From NCBI RefSeq assembly GCF_008386495.1, contig NZ_VTHJ01000084.1, forward strand, positions 1-33,146: 33,146 nucleotides of DNA, read 5' to 3'. Below the pieces are notes generated by a model. The model searched no databases. It was given only the letters and a program-made list of their open reading frames with translations, and had not been told where the DNA came from. This document shows, one piece after another, positions 6,440-14,561 of the stretch. Position numbers and translations under genes: made by a program. Origin of the DNA: Streptomyces tailanensis (GTDB lineage Bacteria; Actinomycetota; Actinomycetes; Streptomycetales; Streptomycetaceae). The number at the start of each line of letters is the position of its first letter. Positions within the stretch are counted from its first letter, which is position 1.

Positions 6440-9400
6440 GTGACCACCGACGAGATCGTGGGGGGCCTCCGAGCGGAAATCGAAGGATTCCGCACCTCCC
6501 CGCTTCAGGACCGAATCTGGCGCACCGCCAGGCACGCCAGGTCGGTCATGGTTCTCGCGGTGTCGGGCGCGATCTCGACGGGGCGTATCGAGGCTGCCCT
6601 GCGGGCCGCGGTCGGCCGGCATGAGGTGCTCCGCACCTCGTTCCGTTCCGTCCCCGAGCTCTCCTTTCCCCTCCAGGTCATCCACGGCCACGCGTCGGCC
6701 GGGACGCGCCTGTCGGACCTGTCGGAGAAGGATCCGGCGGCCCGGGAGACGGCGGTGGCGGCGATCGTACGGGCCCACCGTGAGGAGACGTGGGACCCGG
6801 CCGGCGCGCCCGCGCTGCGTGCCGACCTCGTGATGCTGTCTCCCACCGACCGGCGGTTGGTGCTGAGCCTGCCGGCTCTGTGCGCCGACGCCGGGACGCT
6901 GCTCGCGCTCTGCCGCGAGGTGGCAGAGGGCTGCGGCGCGCCCGGCCCCGCACCCGATGACCCCCCGCAGTACGCCGACGTGGCCGAGTGGATCCACGAC
7001 GTGCTGGAATCCTCGGCGGCCGAGGCCGGCCGCGACTACTGGGCCACGGCGTCCGGCCGCGCGGCACCGGCCCTGGTGGAGCCGGGCGAGACCGGCGGGG
7101 GCACGGCCCCGGCCGGCACGCGACTTCGCGTCAGCGCGTCCGACGCGGAGCTCGTGGACCGCGCGGCCGCCGGCTTAGGAGAGAGCACGGAGGCGTTTCT
7201 GCTGGCCTGCTGGCAACTCCTGCTGTGGCGAGCCGCCGGGCAGGACGTCCCGACTGTCGGCGTGCTGCGCGACGGCAGGACACATGCCGAACTCGCCCAC
7301 GCGCTCGGACCGCTGACCCGCTGCGTTCCCCTCGTTGGGCTGCCGGATCTCGCCGAGCCTCTCGCCGCCCTCGTACGCAGGACCGGTGAGAACCTCAGAA
7401 GTCACCGGGAGTGGCAGGAGCACTACGACCCCGCGGCGTTCCTGCGGTCGGCCGGGATGGCGGAGGACGCGCGCTTCCACGAGGTCTTCGGCTACACCGA
7501 CGCGTCTGCCACCTGGACCGCCGGCGGCACCGCGTTCTCCGTCGAGCTGCTGGAGGCGGAGGGCGAGCCCTATGCCTGCCGGCTCACCTGCCTGCGGCTG
7601 CCCGATGGCCTGACGGTCGAACTGCGCCGCGCCCCCGGCGCGGGCGGCGACCACGTGCTGGACGGCGCCATCCTGGAGCGCCTGCGTACGCTGGCGCTCA
7701 GCGCCGCGCGCCGCCCCGACGCCCCCGTCGGCTCCCTGGACTGGCTGGGCGCCGACGAACTCCGCGCGATCGACGGCTTCTCGGACGGCGCGGCGCTCGA
7801 AGAGCCGTCCGGCGGCACGCGGGGCCTGTTCCACGAGCGCTTCTTGGCCTCGGCGCGACACCACGCCGAGCGGACCGCACTCGTCTTCGGCGACGAACGG
7901 CTGACGTACCGCGAACTCAATGAGCGCGCGGACCGGTTCGCCCACCGACTGGCGGCGGCGGGGATCGGCCCCCGCCAGATCGTCGCGGTCTGGGCGGCGC
8001 CCACGCCCGGCGTCGTCGCCGCCGTCCTGGGCATCCTCAAGGCGGGCTGCGCGTATCTGCCCCTCGTCCCCGGCGAGTCACCGGGACGTGCCTCCGGCAT
8101 CCTCGCGGGCTCCGGCGCGGTGGCCCTCGTGCTGGACCGCGAACCACCGCCAGGCGTCCCCCTTCCGCCCGCCGGTGTTCTCAGGACCGACGAGGCGGCG
8201 CCCCCAGGCCCGCCCCCCGGCGCGCCGGACGTCACTGTGGACGGGCATGACCTGGCTTACGTCATCTACACGTCCGGGTCCACCGGCACGCCCAAGGGCG
8301 TCATGGTGGAGCACCGTTCCCTCGACTGGTTCCACCGGTCCATGCGGCAGGCCGTGCCTCTCCGCAGGACCAGCCGACCGCTGTCCGGGCTGCTCAACGC
8401 CCCGTTGGCTTTCGACGCTTCGGTGGCGGCTCTCCTGCTGCTCCTGGAGGGGCACTGCCTGCATCTCGTCCCCGAGGAAACGCGGCGGGACCAGCGGCGG
8501 CTCGCAGACTACGTCGCCACCCAGCGCATCGAGGTGCTCCACTGCACCCCGACCCAGCTGACGGCGCTGACGGACGCGGGGCTGCTGGACGGTCAGAAGC
8601 ACGCGCCCGCCGTGCTCCTCGTCGCGGGCGAGGCCCTACCCGAGGAGCTGTGGGAGCGGCTGCGCGAGGCCCCGGAAACCCGCGCCTACAATTTCTACGG
8701 CCCCACCGAGTGCACCGTGAACGCTTCCGGCTGCGAGATCGGCGCCACACCCGGCCGGCCCGTCATCGGCACGCCGCTGCCCGGGGCATCGCTGCGTGTC
8801 CTCGACCCGTGGCTGCGGCCGGTGGGCATCGGTGTGCCCGGCGAGATCTGCGTCGGCGGCCCGGGCCAGGCCCGGGGCTACCTGGCGCGGCCCGGCACCA
8901 CGGCCGAACGGTTCGTCCCCGACCGGCTCGTGGCCTGCCCCGGCGCCCGGCTGTACCGGACGGGTGACCTGGGCAGGTTCCTGCCGGACGGCACCGTCGA
9001 GTTCCTCGGCCGCACGGACGACCAGGTGAAGGTGCGCGGCTTCCGCGTCGAACCCGGCGAGGTCGAGGCCGCGCTGCGGCAACACCCCCGCGTCCGTGAG
9101 GCCGCCGTCACGGCACGGGCCGACGGCCGCTCGGGCCGCTATCTCGTCGCGTACTGCGTGCCGGCCGACGGTGACGGGGCGCCGACCACCGACGAGCTCC
9201 GGGACTTCCTCGGCGGGCACCTCCCCGACTTCATGATCCCGGCCGTCTTCACGGAGCTCGCCGCGCTGCCGACCACGCCCAGCGGCAAGGTGGACCGGGC
9301 CGCGCTGCCCGACCCGGACGCCGGGCGCCTGCGGCTCTCCGCCCGCTATGCCCCGCCCCGTACCGAACGCGAGGAGATGCTCGCCGCCATCTGGGCCGCC

Positions 9401-12400
9401 GTGCTGGACGTGGACCGCGTCGGTATCGACGACAACTACTTCTCCCTCGGCGGAGACTCCATCCGCAGCATCCAGCTCCGCTCCCGGGCCGTCGAGCGCG
9501 GCCTGGACTTCTCGGTGCAGCAGTTGGTCGAGCACCCCACCATCCGGGCGCTCAGCGAGGTGCTCCACGAGCGGGAACGCCCCGCCGGCCTGCCTGCGCC
9601 CCAACCCTTCGCGATGATCGGTCCGGCCGAGCGGGACCGGTTACCCGGCGACGTCGAGGACGCGTACCCGCTGGCCAAGGCCCAGGCCGGGACCGTGTAC
9701 GAGGCCGAGTCGGGCGAGGGCCTCCCCGTCTTCCACAACGTCAGGTCGGTCCGGCTGCGCGCCGCCCTGGACGAGGACGCGCTGCGCCGCGCGCTCGCCG
9801 ACGTGGCCGAGCGCCACCCCGTCCTCCGTACCTCCTTCGACCTCGCGCGCTTCAGCGAGCCCATGCAGCTCGTCCACCGCGCGGCGGAGATCCCGCTGCG
9901 CGTCACCGACCTGCGGGGCCTGGACACCGAGCAGCGGGACGCGGCGGTCACCGAGTACATCGAGAACGAGAAACGGCACCGCTTCGACTGGAGCTCGCCC
10001 CCGTTCCTCCGCACCGCCGCCCACGTCCTCGCCGACGACAGCTGCCAGCTCACCTTCACGCTGCACGAGGCCGTCTTCGACGGCTGGAGCGTGGCGCTCC
10101 TCCTCACCGAGATCTTCCAGCGTTACCAGCGGGCGCGCGAGGGCGCCGACGAACCGCCCAAGCCCCTGCGGTCTGCCTACCAGGAGTTCGTGGCCCTGGA
10201 GCGTGCTGCCATGGCGGACCGGAACGCGGCCCGCTTCTGGTCCGCGTACCTGGGCGACGCCGCTCCGGCACCGCTGTCGCCCGGCGGCATGGGCACCACC
10301 CCCAGCGCGGACCACCGGGTCCTCCGGGTCACCCTTCCCCCGGACGCCGGGTCCGCGCTCCCCGGGCTGGCCCGGTCGCTGGGCGTGCCGCTCAAGAGCC
10401 TGCTGCTCGCCGTGCACCTGCGGGTGCTCAGCGCGGTCACCGGGCAGGACGACGTCCTCACCGGCGTGACGGTCAACGGCCGGTGCGAGGCGGAGGACGG
10501 CGAGCGTGTCGTGGGCCAGTTCCTCAACACCGTGCCCTTCCGACTCGCCCCGGAACCGGACACGTGGGCCGGCCTGGTCGCGCGTGTGTTCCGTGACGAA
10601 GTCGCGCAGCTGCCCCACCGCCGGTACCCGACCGCCCTCATGCAGCGGGAGCGCGGCAGCGGTCGGCTGTTCGACACCGCCTTCAACTTCACCCACTTCC
10701 ACGTCTACCGGGAGATCGCGCGGGCGGGTGGCCTCGGCATCGAGGGAGGCGCGTTCCACGACCGCACCGGACTCGGCATGCTCGCCGACTTCGCGGTGGA
10801 CAGTGCCACCGGCGACGTGAACCTCGTCCTGAACTGCAACGGCCTGCCCGAGGAGCGGATCGCGGTCATCGGCCGGTGCTACGCGACCGCGGTCGGGCGT
10901 CTCATCGCCGCTCCGCATGGCCGCCATGACTGGGAAGACCTGCTGTCGGCGGAGGACCGGCGTCGACTCCTCACCGAGTGGAACGCCGCCGCGACGCCTG
11001 GGGCCGCCGGGACCGTCGACGTCGAAGAGGACGCCGACGCCGTCGGCCTCTTCGAGGCCTTCGGACGCCGCTCCCCCCAGGCCACCGCGGTGGCGTGTGC
11101 GGGCACCTCGCTGACGTACGGTGAACTCGCCGCCCGCGCCGACCGTCTGTCCCGGCGCTTGGCGGCGCGAGGCGTCGGCCACGAGCGGCTGGTCGCGCTG
11201 TGCGGTCCGCGCGGCATCCCCCTGGTCACCGCGGTCCTCGCCGTCCTCAAGGCCGGCGGGGCCTACCTCCCGCTCGACCCCGATGCGCCCGCGGCGCAGA
11301 CCGCCGAGCTGTTGCGGCGGCTGCGGCCCTCTGCCGTGCTCCTGCTCGACCCGGTCCCCGATGACATCCGGGACGCGCTCGCCGCCGGGGCCCGTGAGCT
11401 GGACGTGCCGCTGATGACCGAGCCCGGCGCCGCCGGCGGCGAGGCGTCCGGCACGCCCGCCGTCCGCCGCCATCCGCCCGGTCTCGCCGTGGTCCTGACG
11501 ACGTCCGGCTCCACGGGCTCCTCCAAGGCCGTCATGCTCGACCACACCGGAGTCGTCAACCACCTGCGTGCCAAGGCGGAAGCGCTCGGCCTCGGACCGG
11601 CCAGCAGGATCGCGTACACGGCGCGCCCCACCTTCGTCATCGCGGTGTGGCAGACGCTCGCCGCCCTCACCACGGGCGGCTGCGTCGAGATCATCCCGGA
11701 CGAGCGGGCGAACCACCCCGCGGAACTCCTGCGCGCGCTGGACGAGACGGGCACTACCGTCGCGGAGATCGTGCCGAGCGTTCTGTCCGGGGTCCTGGAC
11801 GCCCTGGAGGCGGGTGCGGCCGTCCCCTCGCGGCTGGCGCACCTGGTGGCCACCGGGGAGGCGCTGCCGGAGCGGCTGGCGCGGCGCTGGCGCCGCCTCG
11901 CCCCCGGCGTTCCCCTCACCAATGCCTACGGCAGCACCGAGTCGTCCGACGACGTGACCCACCACTTCGTTGGGGAGCCACTGGACCTCGCCAGCTGCGC
12001 CATAGGGCGGCCCGCCAGGAACACCCGCGTCTACGTGCTCGACGACCGGATGCGCCCCGTCCCCCCCGGCACGACCGGTCAGCTGTGCGTCGCCGGCAGG
12101 GGCCTGGCGCGCGGCTACCACGGCGATCCGGCCGCCACCGCCACCGCGTTCGTCCCCGACCCGTTCGGAAGCGGAGAGCGGCTGTACCTCACCGGCGACC
12201 TCGGCTACCACGGCCCCGACGGCCTGCTGCACTGTCTGGGACGGCGCGACCGGCAGGTCAAGGTCAACGGCGTACGGATCGAGCCCGCCGAGATCGAGGC
12301 CGTGCTGGCGCGCCACCCCGGCGTCGCTGAGGCCGTGGTGACGGCGCGCCAGGACGGCTCAGGAGCTGCGCGCCTCACCGCGTACGTCGTCGAACGCCCG

Positions 12401-12832
12401 GGGACGCACGCCCCGCCCGCCGCGTACGCGGCGCACGTCCGCGCCTCGCTGGCGCGGCCCTACGTTCCGTCGGCCGTCGTGACGCTGGCCGAGATCCCAG
12501 TCAACCGCCACGGCAAAGTGGACGAGGCCGCGCTCCCCGAGCCGGCACCCGAACCGCGCCGCGCGGGACCTGGCCGGAACGCGCCTCGCGGCCCGCTCGA
12601 AGGGGAGCTGACACGGCTGTTCGCGGAACTCCTCCCCGCCGGCGAGGTGGGGCCGTACGACGACTTCTTCGCGGATCTGGGCGGCGACTCGCTCCTCGCC
12701 ATCCAGCTCACCCACCGCTTCCGGCTCTCCTACGGCTTCGACCTGCCGCTGCGGCGGTTCTTCGAGGACCCCACGGTCGCCGGCACCGCCCTTCTTGTCG
12801 AGGAGTACCAGCGCCGTGACGACCGCGACTGA
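6440..12832 (+). CDS. Two-module NRPS: degenerate C-A-PCP-C-A-PCP
   Basis: Start chosen at GTG 6440, 7 nt after AGAGGAGAA; an in-frame ATG at 6422 lacks such a site. The 2130-residue protein contains six domains. A C-like domain (about 10-420) has SLPALCAD (about 143-150) in place of HHxxxDG. A1 (464-964) has an eye-aligned ten-residue code of DAAHLAFVNK, close to the Gln/Glu pattern. PCP1 carries Ser1007. C2 (1058-1500) has a motif reading HEAVFDG (His1209, Glu1210), so the catalytic second His is replaced. A2 (1531-2034) has the code VIWEVTADDK, with Val for Asp235. PCP2 carries Ser2084. There is no thioesterase. A1 could activate ureidoalanine, an isostere of glutamine (inference). Two TTA codons (7175, 9641) suggest bldA control. 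The 3' end overlaps the ABC gene start by 17 bp. Confidence 0.93.
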   Translation: MTTDEIVGGLRAEIEGFRTSPLQDRIWRTARHARSVMVLAVSGAISTGRIEAALRAAVGRHEVLRTSFRSVPELSFPLQVIHGHASAGTRLSDLSEKDPAARETAVAAIVRAHREETWDPAGAPALRADLVMLSPTDRRLVLSLPALCADAGTLLALCREVAEGCGAPGPAPDDPPQYADVAEWIHDVLESSAAEAGRDYWATASGRAAPALVEPGETGGGTAPAGTRLRVSASDAELVDRAAAGLGESTEAFLLACWQLLLWRAAGQDVPTVGVLRDGRTHAELAHALGPLTRCVPLVGLPDLAEPLAALVRRTGENLRSHREWQEHYDPAAFLRSAGMAEDARFHEVFGYTDASATWTAGGTAFSVELLEAEGEPYACRLTCLRLPDGLTVELRRAPGAGGDHVLDGAILERLRTLALSAARRPDAPVGSLDWLGADELRAIDGFSDGAALEEPSGGTRGLFHERFLASARHHAERTALVFGDERLTYRELNERADRFAHRLAAAGIGPRQIVAVWAAPTPGVVAAVLGILKAGCAYLPLVPGESPGRASGILAGSGAVALVLDREPPPGVPLPPAGVLRTDEAAPPGPPPGAPDVTVDGHDLAYVIYTSGSTGTPKGVMVEHRSLDWFHRSMRQAVPLRRTSRPLSGLLNAPLAFDASVAALLLLLEGHCLHLVPEETRRDQRRLADYVATQRIEVLHCTPTQLTALTDAGLLDGQKHAPAVLLVAGEALPEELWERLREAPETRAYNFYGPTECTVNASGCEIGATPGRPVIGTPLPGASLRVLDPWLRPVGIGVPGEICVGGPGQARGYLARPGTTAERFVPDRLVACPGARLYRTGDLGRFLPDGTVEFLGRTDDQVKVRGFRVEPGEVEAALRQHPRVREAAVTARADGRSGRYLVAYCVPADGDGAPTTDELRDFLGGHLPDFMIPAVFTELAALPTTPSGKVDRAALPDPDAGRLRLSARYAPPRTEREEMLAAIWAAVLDVDRVGIDDNYFSLGGDSIRSIQLRSRAVERGLDFSVQQLVEHPTIRALSEVLHERERPAGLPAPQPFAMIGPAERDRLPGDVEDAYPLAKAQAGTVYEAESGEGLPVFHNVRSVRLRAALDEDALRRALADVAERHPVLRTSFDLARFSEPMQLVHRAAEIPLRVTDLRGLDTEQRDAAVTEYIENEKRHRFDWSSPPFLRTAAHVLADDSCQLTFTLHEAVFDGWSVALLLTEIFQRYQRAREGADEPPKPLRSAYQEFVALERAAMADRNAARFWSAYLGDAAPAPLSPGGMGTTPSADHRVLRVTLPPDAGSALPGLARSLGVPLKSLLLAVHLRVLSAVTGQDDVLTGVTVNGRCEAEDGERVVGQFLNTVPFRLAPEPDTWAGLVARVFRDEVAQLPHRRYPTALMQRERGSGRLFDTAFNFTHFHVYREIARAGGLGIEGGAFHDRTGLGMLADFAVDSATGDVNLVLNCNGLPEERIAVIGRCYATAVGRLIAAPHGRHDWEDLLSAEDRRRLLTEWNAAATPGAAGTVDVEEDADAVGLFEAFGRRSPQATAVACAGTSLTYGELAARADRLSRRLAARGVGHERLVALCGPRGIPLVTAVLAVLKAGGAYLPLDPDAPAAQTAELLRRLRPSAVLLLDPVPDDIRDALAAGARELDVPLMTEPGAAGGEASGTPAVRRHPPGLAVVLTTSGSTGSSKAVMLDHTGVVNHLRAKAEALGLGPASRIAYTARPTFVIAVWQTLAALTTGGCVEIIPDERANHPAELLRALDETGTTVAEIVPSVLSGVLDALEAGAAVPSRLAHLVATGEALPERLARRWRRLAPGVPLTNAYGSTESSDDVTHHFVGEPLDLASCAIGRPARNTRVYVLDDRMRPVPPGTTGQLCVAGRGLARGYHGDPAATATAFVPDPFGSGERLYLTGDLGYHGPDGLLHCLGRRDRQVKVNGVRIEPAEIEAVLARHPGVAEAVVTARQDGSGAARLTAYVVERPGTHAPPAAYAAHVRASLARPYVPSAVVTLAEIPVNRHGKVDEAALPEPAPEPRRAGPGRNAPRGPLEGELTRLFAELLPAGEVGPYDDFFADLGGDSLLAIQLTHRFRLSYGFDLPLRRFFEDPTVAGTALLVEEYQRRDDRD
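7175..7177 (+). promoter_or_regulatory. TTA leucine codon (bldA-type control point)
   Basis: In frame within the N-terminal C-like domain of the first NRPS (GLG segment). TTA codons are rare in Streptomyces and are read by the developmentally regulated bldA tRNA. Confidence 0.8.
9641..9643 (+). promoter_or_regulatory. Second TTA leucine codon in the first NRPS
   Basis: In frame in the linker between PCP1 and C2 (DRLPGD). The codon context (CGG TTA CCC GGC) is the same as at 18901. Confidence 0.8.
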
Positions 12833-14561
12833 GCCGCGCCGCCGACGCCGGCCGGTGCTGGTGCCCGGCTATCCCCTCACCGACCTCGGCGAGCCCGACC
12901 TGCGGTCGCCCGCTCGCCTCTACCTCTGGCTGGCGGCGCGGCAGGCGCCGGTGCTGCTGGCCGGGATGGTGCTCGGCGTCGCCTCGATGGGCTGCGTCGC
13001 GCTGATCCCTGTAGCCACCGGGCGGGCGATCGACGAGGGCTTGGTGGCAGGCGACACAAAAGCCTTCGGGGCCTGGGTCGCGGCCTGCGCCGTCCTCGGG
13101 CTCGTGGCCGCCGGGTCCGGCGTGCTGCGGCACCGCATGAGCGTGTGGAACCGGCTGACGGCGGGCTTCCGGGTGCAGCAGCTGACGATCCGCCACGTCA
13201 CGTGCGTCGGCGACACGCTGCGGCGGCGGCTCGCGTCGGGCGAGGTGATGGCCCTGACGGGCGGCGACAGCGCCGCGATCGGCTTCTCCTTCGACCGCAC
13301 GGCGCGCGGCGCGGGCGCGCTGGCCTCCCTGCTCGTCGTGGGCGCGATAGTGCTGGCGACTTCCTGGTCCCTGGGGCTCGTTGTCCTGCTCGGCGTTCCG
13401 GTCGTGCTGCTGGGGACGACCCTGCTCGTCAGGCCGCTGGAGTCACGGCAGCGGCAGGTCAGGGACCGGCTGGGCGATGTGACGTCCCTCGCGGCCGACA
13501 CGGTCTCCGGGCTGCGGGTGCTCAAGGGCATCGGAGGCGAACGCGCCGCCCTCGAACGGTTCCGCGTCGCCTCGCGGGAGCTGCGCGCCGCCGGGATCCG
13601 CTCGGCGCGGACGCAGGCCCACCTGGACGCGCTCCACGTGCTGCTTCCCGGCCTGCTCATCGTCCTGATCACGTGGCTGGGGGCCGGCTACGCGGCCGAC
13701 GGCTCGATCACCCCGGGCGAACTCGTCGCCCTGTACGGGTACGCCGCGTTTCTCGTGCTGCCGCTGTCCACCATGGCCGAGGTGGCGGGCATGCTCGTCA
13801 GGGGGTTCGTCGCCGCACGGTGCGTACACGCGGTGCTGGCGATCGAACGGGACCTGCCCGGGCGGCCCGGCGCGGCCATGCCGCCCGCGGGGTCGGAGCT
13901 GGTGGACCTGCCGGCCGGGCTGACCGTCACCCCGGGAGCACACACCGGCGTCGTCTGTGCCTCGGCGGCCGACGCCCGCGCCGTCGTCGACCGACTGGGC
14001 GGCTACCGCGAGGCGGATGTGCGGCTCGGCGGCGTGCCGCTGGCGGAACTGCCGCTCGAGGGCGTGCGGGAGCGGATCCTCGCCGTGGAGGCGGAGCCGT
14101 TCCTCTTCTCCGGGACGCTCCACGAGACGCTCGACCCGCCCCGGAGCAGCGGGCGGGTCAGCACGGCTGGTGCCCTGGCAGGGGCCGCCGCGACCGACAT
14201 CGTCGTGACACTGCCCGACGGGCCCGACACTGAGGTCACGGACCGGGGCAGGTCGTTCTCGGGAGGGCAGCGGCAGCGGCTCGCCCTGGCCAGGGCGTTG
14301 ATCGTGGACCCCGAGATCCTACTGCTCGACGAGCCCGCCAGCGCCGTGGACGCGCACACCGAGGCGCTCGTCGCGGAGGGGCTGCGCGACGTCAGGGCCG
14401 GGCGCACCACGGTCATTGTCACCACGAGCCCGTTCATCCTTGAGCGGTGCGACCGCGTGGCGTTTGTCGTGAACGGCTCGGTCCGCGCGGAGGGCGGCCA
14501 CGCCGACCTGCTAGCTGCCGAGCCGGACTACCGCCTCGCCGTGCTGCGGGGGGCGGGATGA
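12816..14561 (+). CDS. ABC exporter half-transporter A: fused TMD-NBD lacking Walker A
   Basis: Start chosen at GTG 12816, ten bases after AGGAG; a TTG at 12795 is in frame but poorer. The 581-residue protein has an N-terminal exporter-type membrane domain with several hydrophobic helices, then a nucleotide-binding domain. The signature FSGGQ (481-485) and Walker B LLLDE (D505, E506) are intact. The place where Walker A should be (about 367-395) has no GxxGxGK(S/T), and the switch His region reads TTSPF. It therefore probably cannot bind ATP through its own Walker A, but can supply the signature motif to its partner. It pairs with the next gene through an ATGA overlap, as a heterodimeric exporter for the product or self-resistance. 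The 5' end overlaps the NRPS gene. Confidence 0.9.
   Translation: MTTATEPRRRRRPVLVPGYPLTDLGEPDLRSPARLYLWLAARQAPVLLAGMVLGVASMGCVALIPVATGRAIDEGLVAGDTKAFGAWVAACAVLGLVAAGSGVLRHRMSVWNRLTAGFRVQQLTIRHVTCVGDTLRRRLASGEVMALTGGDSAAIGFSFDRTARGAGALASLLVVGAIVLATSWSLGLVVLLGVPVVLLGTTLLVRPLESRQRQVRDRLGDVTSLAADTVSGLRVLKGIGGERAALERFRVASRELRAAGIRSARTQAHLDALHVLLPGLLIVLITWLGAGYAADGSITPGELVALYGYAAFLVLPLSTMAEVAGMLVRGFVAARCVHAVLAIERDLPGRPGAAMPPAGSELVDLPAGLTVTPGAHTGVVCASAADARAVVDRLGGYREADVRLGGVPLAELPLEGVRERILAVEAEPFLFSGTLHETLDPPRSSGRVSTAGALAGAAATDIVVTLPDGPDTEVTDRGRSFSGGQRQRLALARALIVDPEILLLDEPASAVDAHTEALVAEGLRDVRAGRTTVIVTTSPFILERCDRVAFVVNGSVRAEGGHADLLAAEPDYRLAVLRGAG

Noticed and set aside
9641..12316. 891-residue antisense open frame
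   Set aside because: Shadow of the C and A domains of the first NRPS; no recognisable motif.
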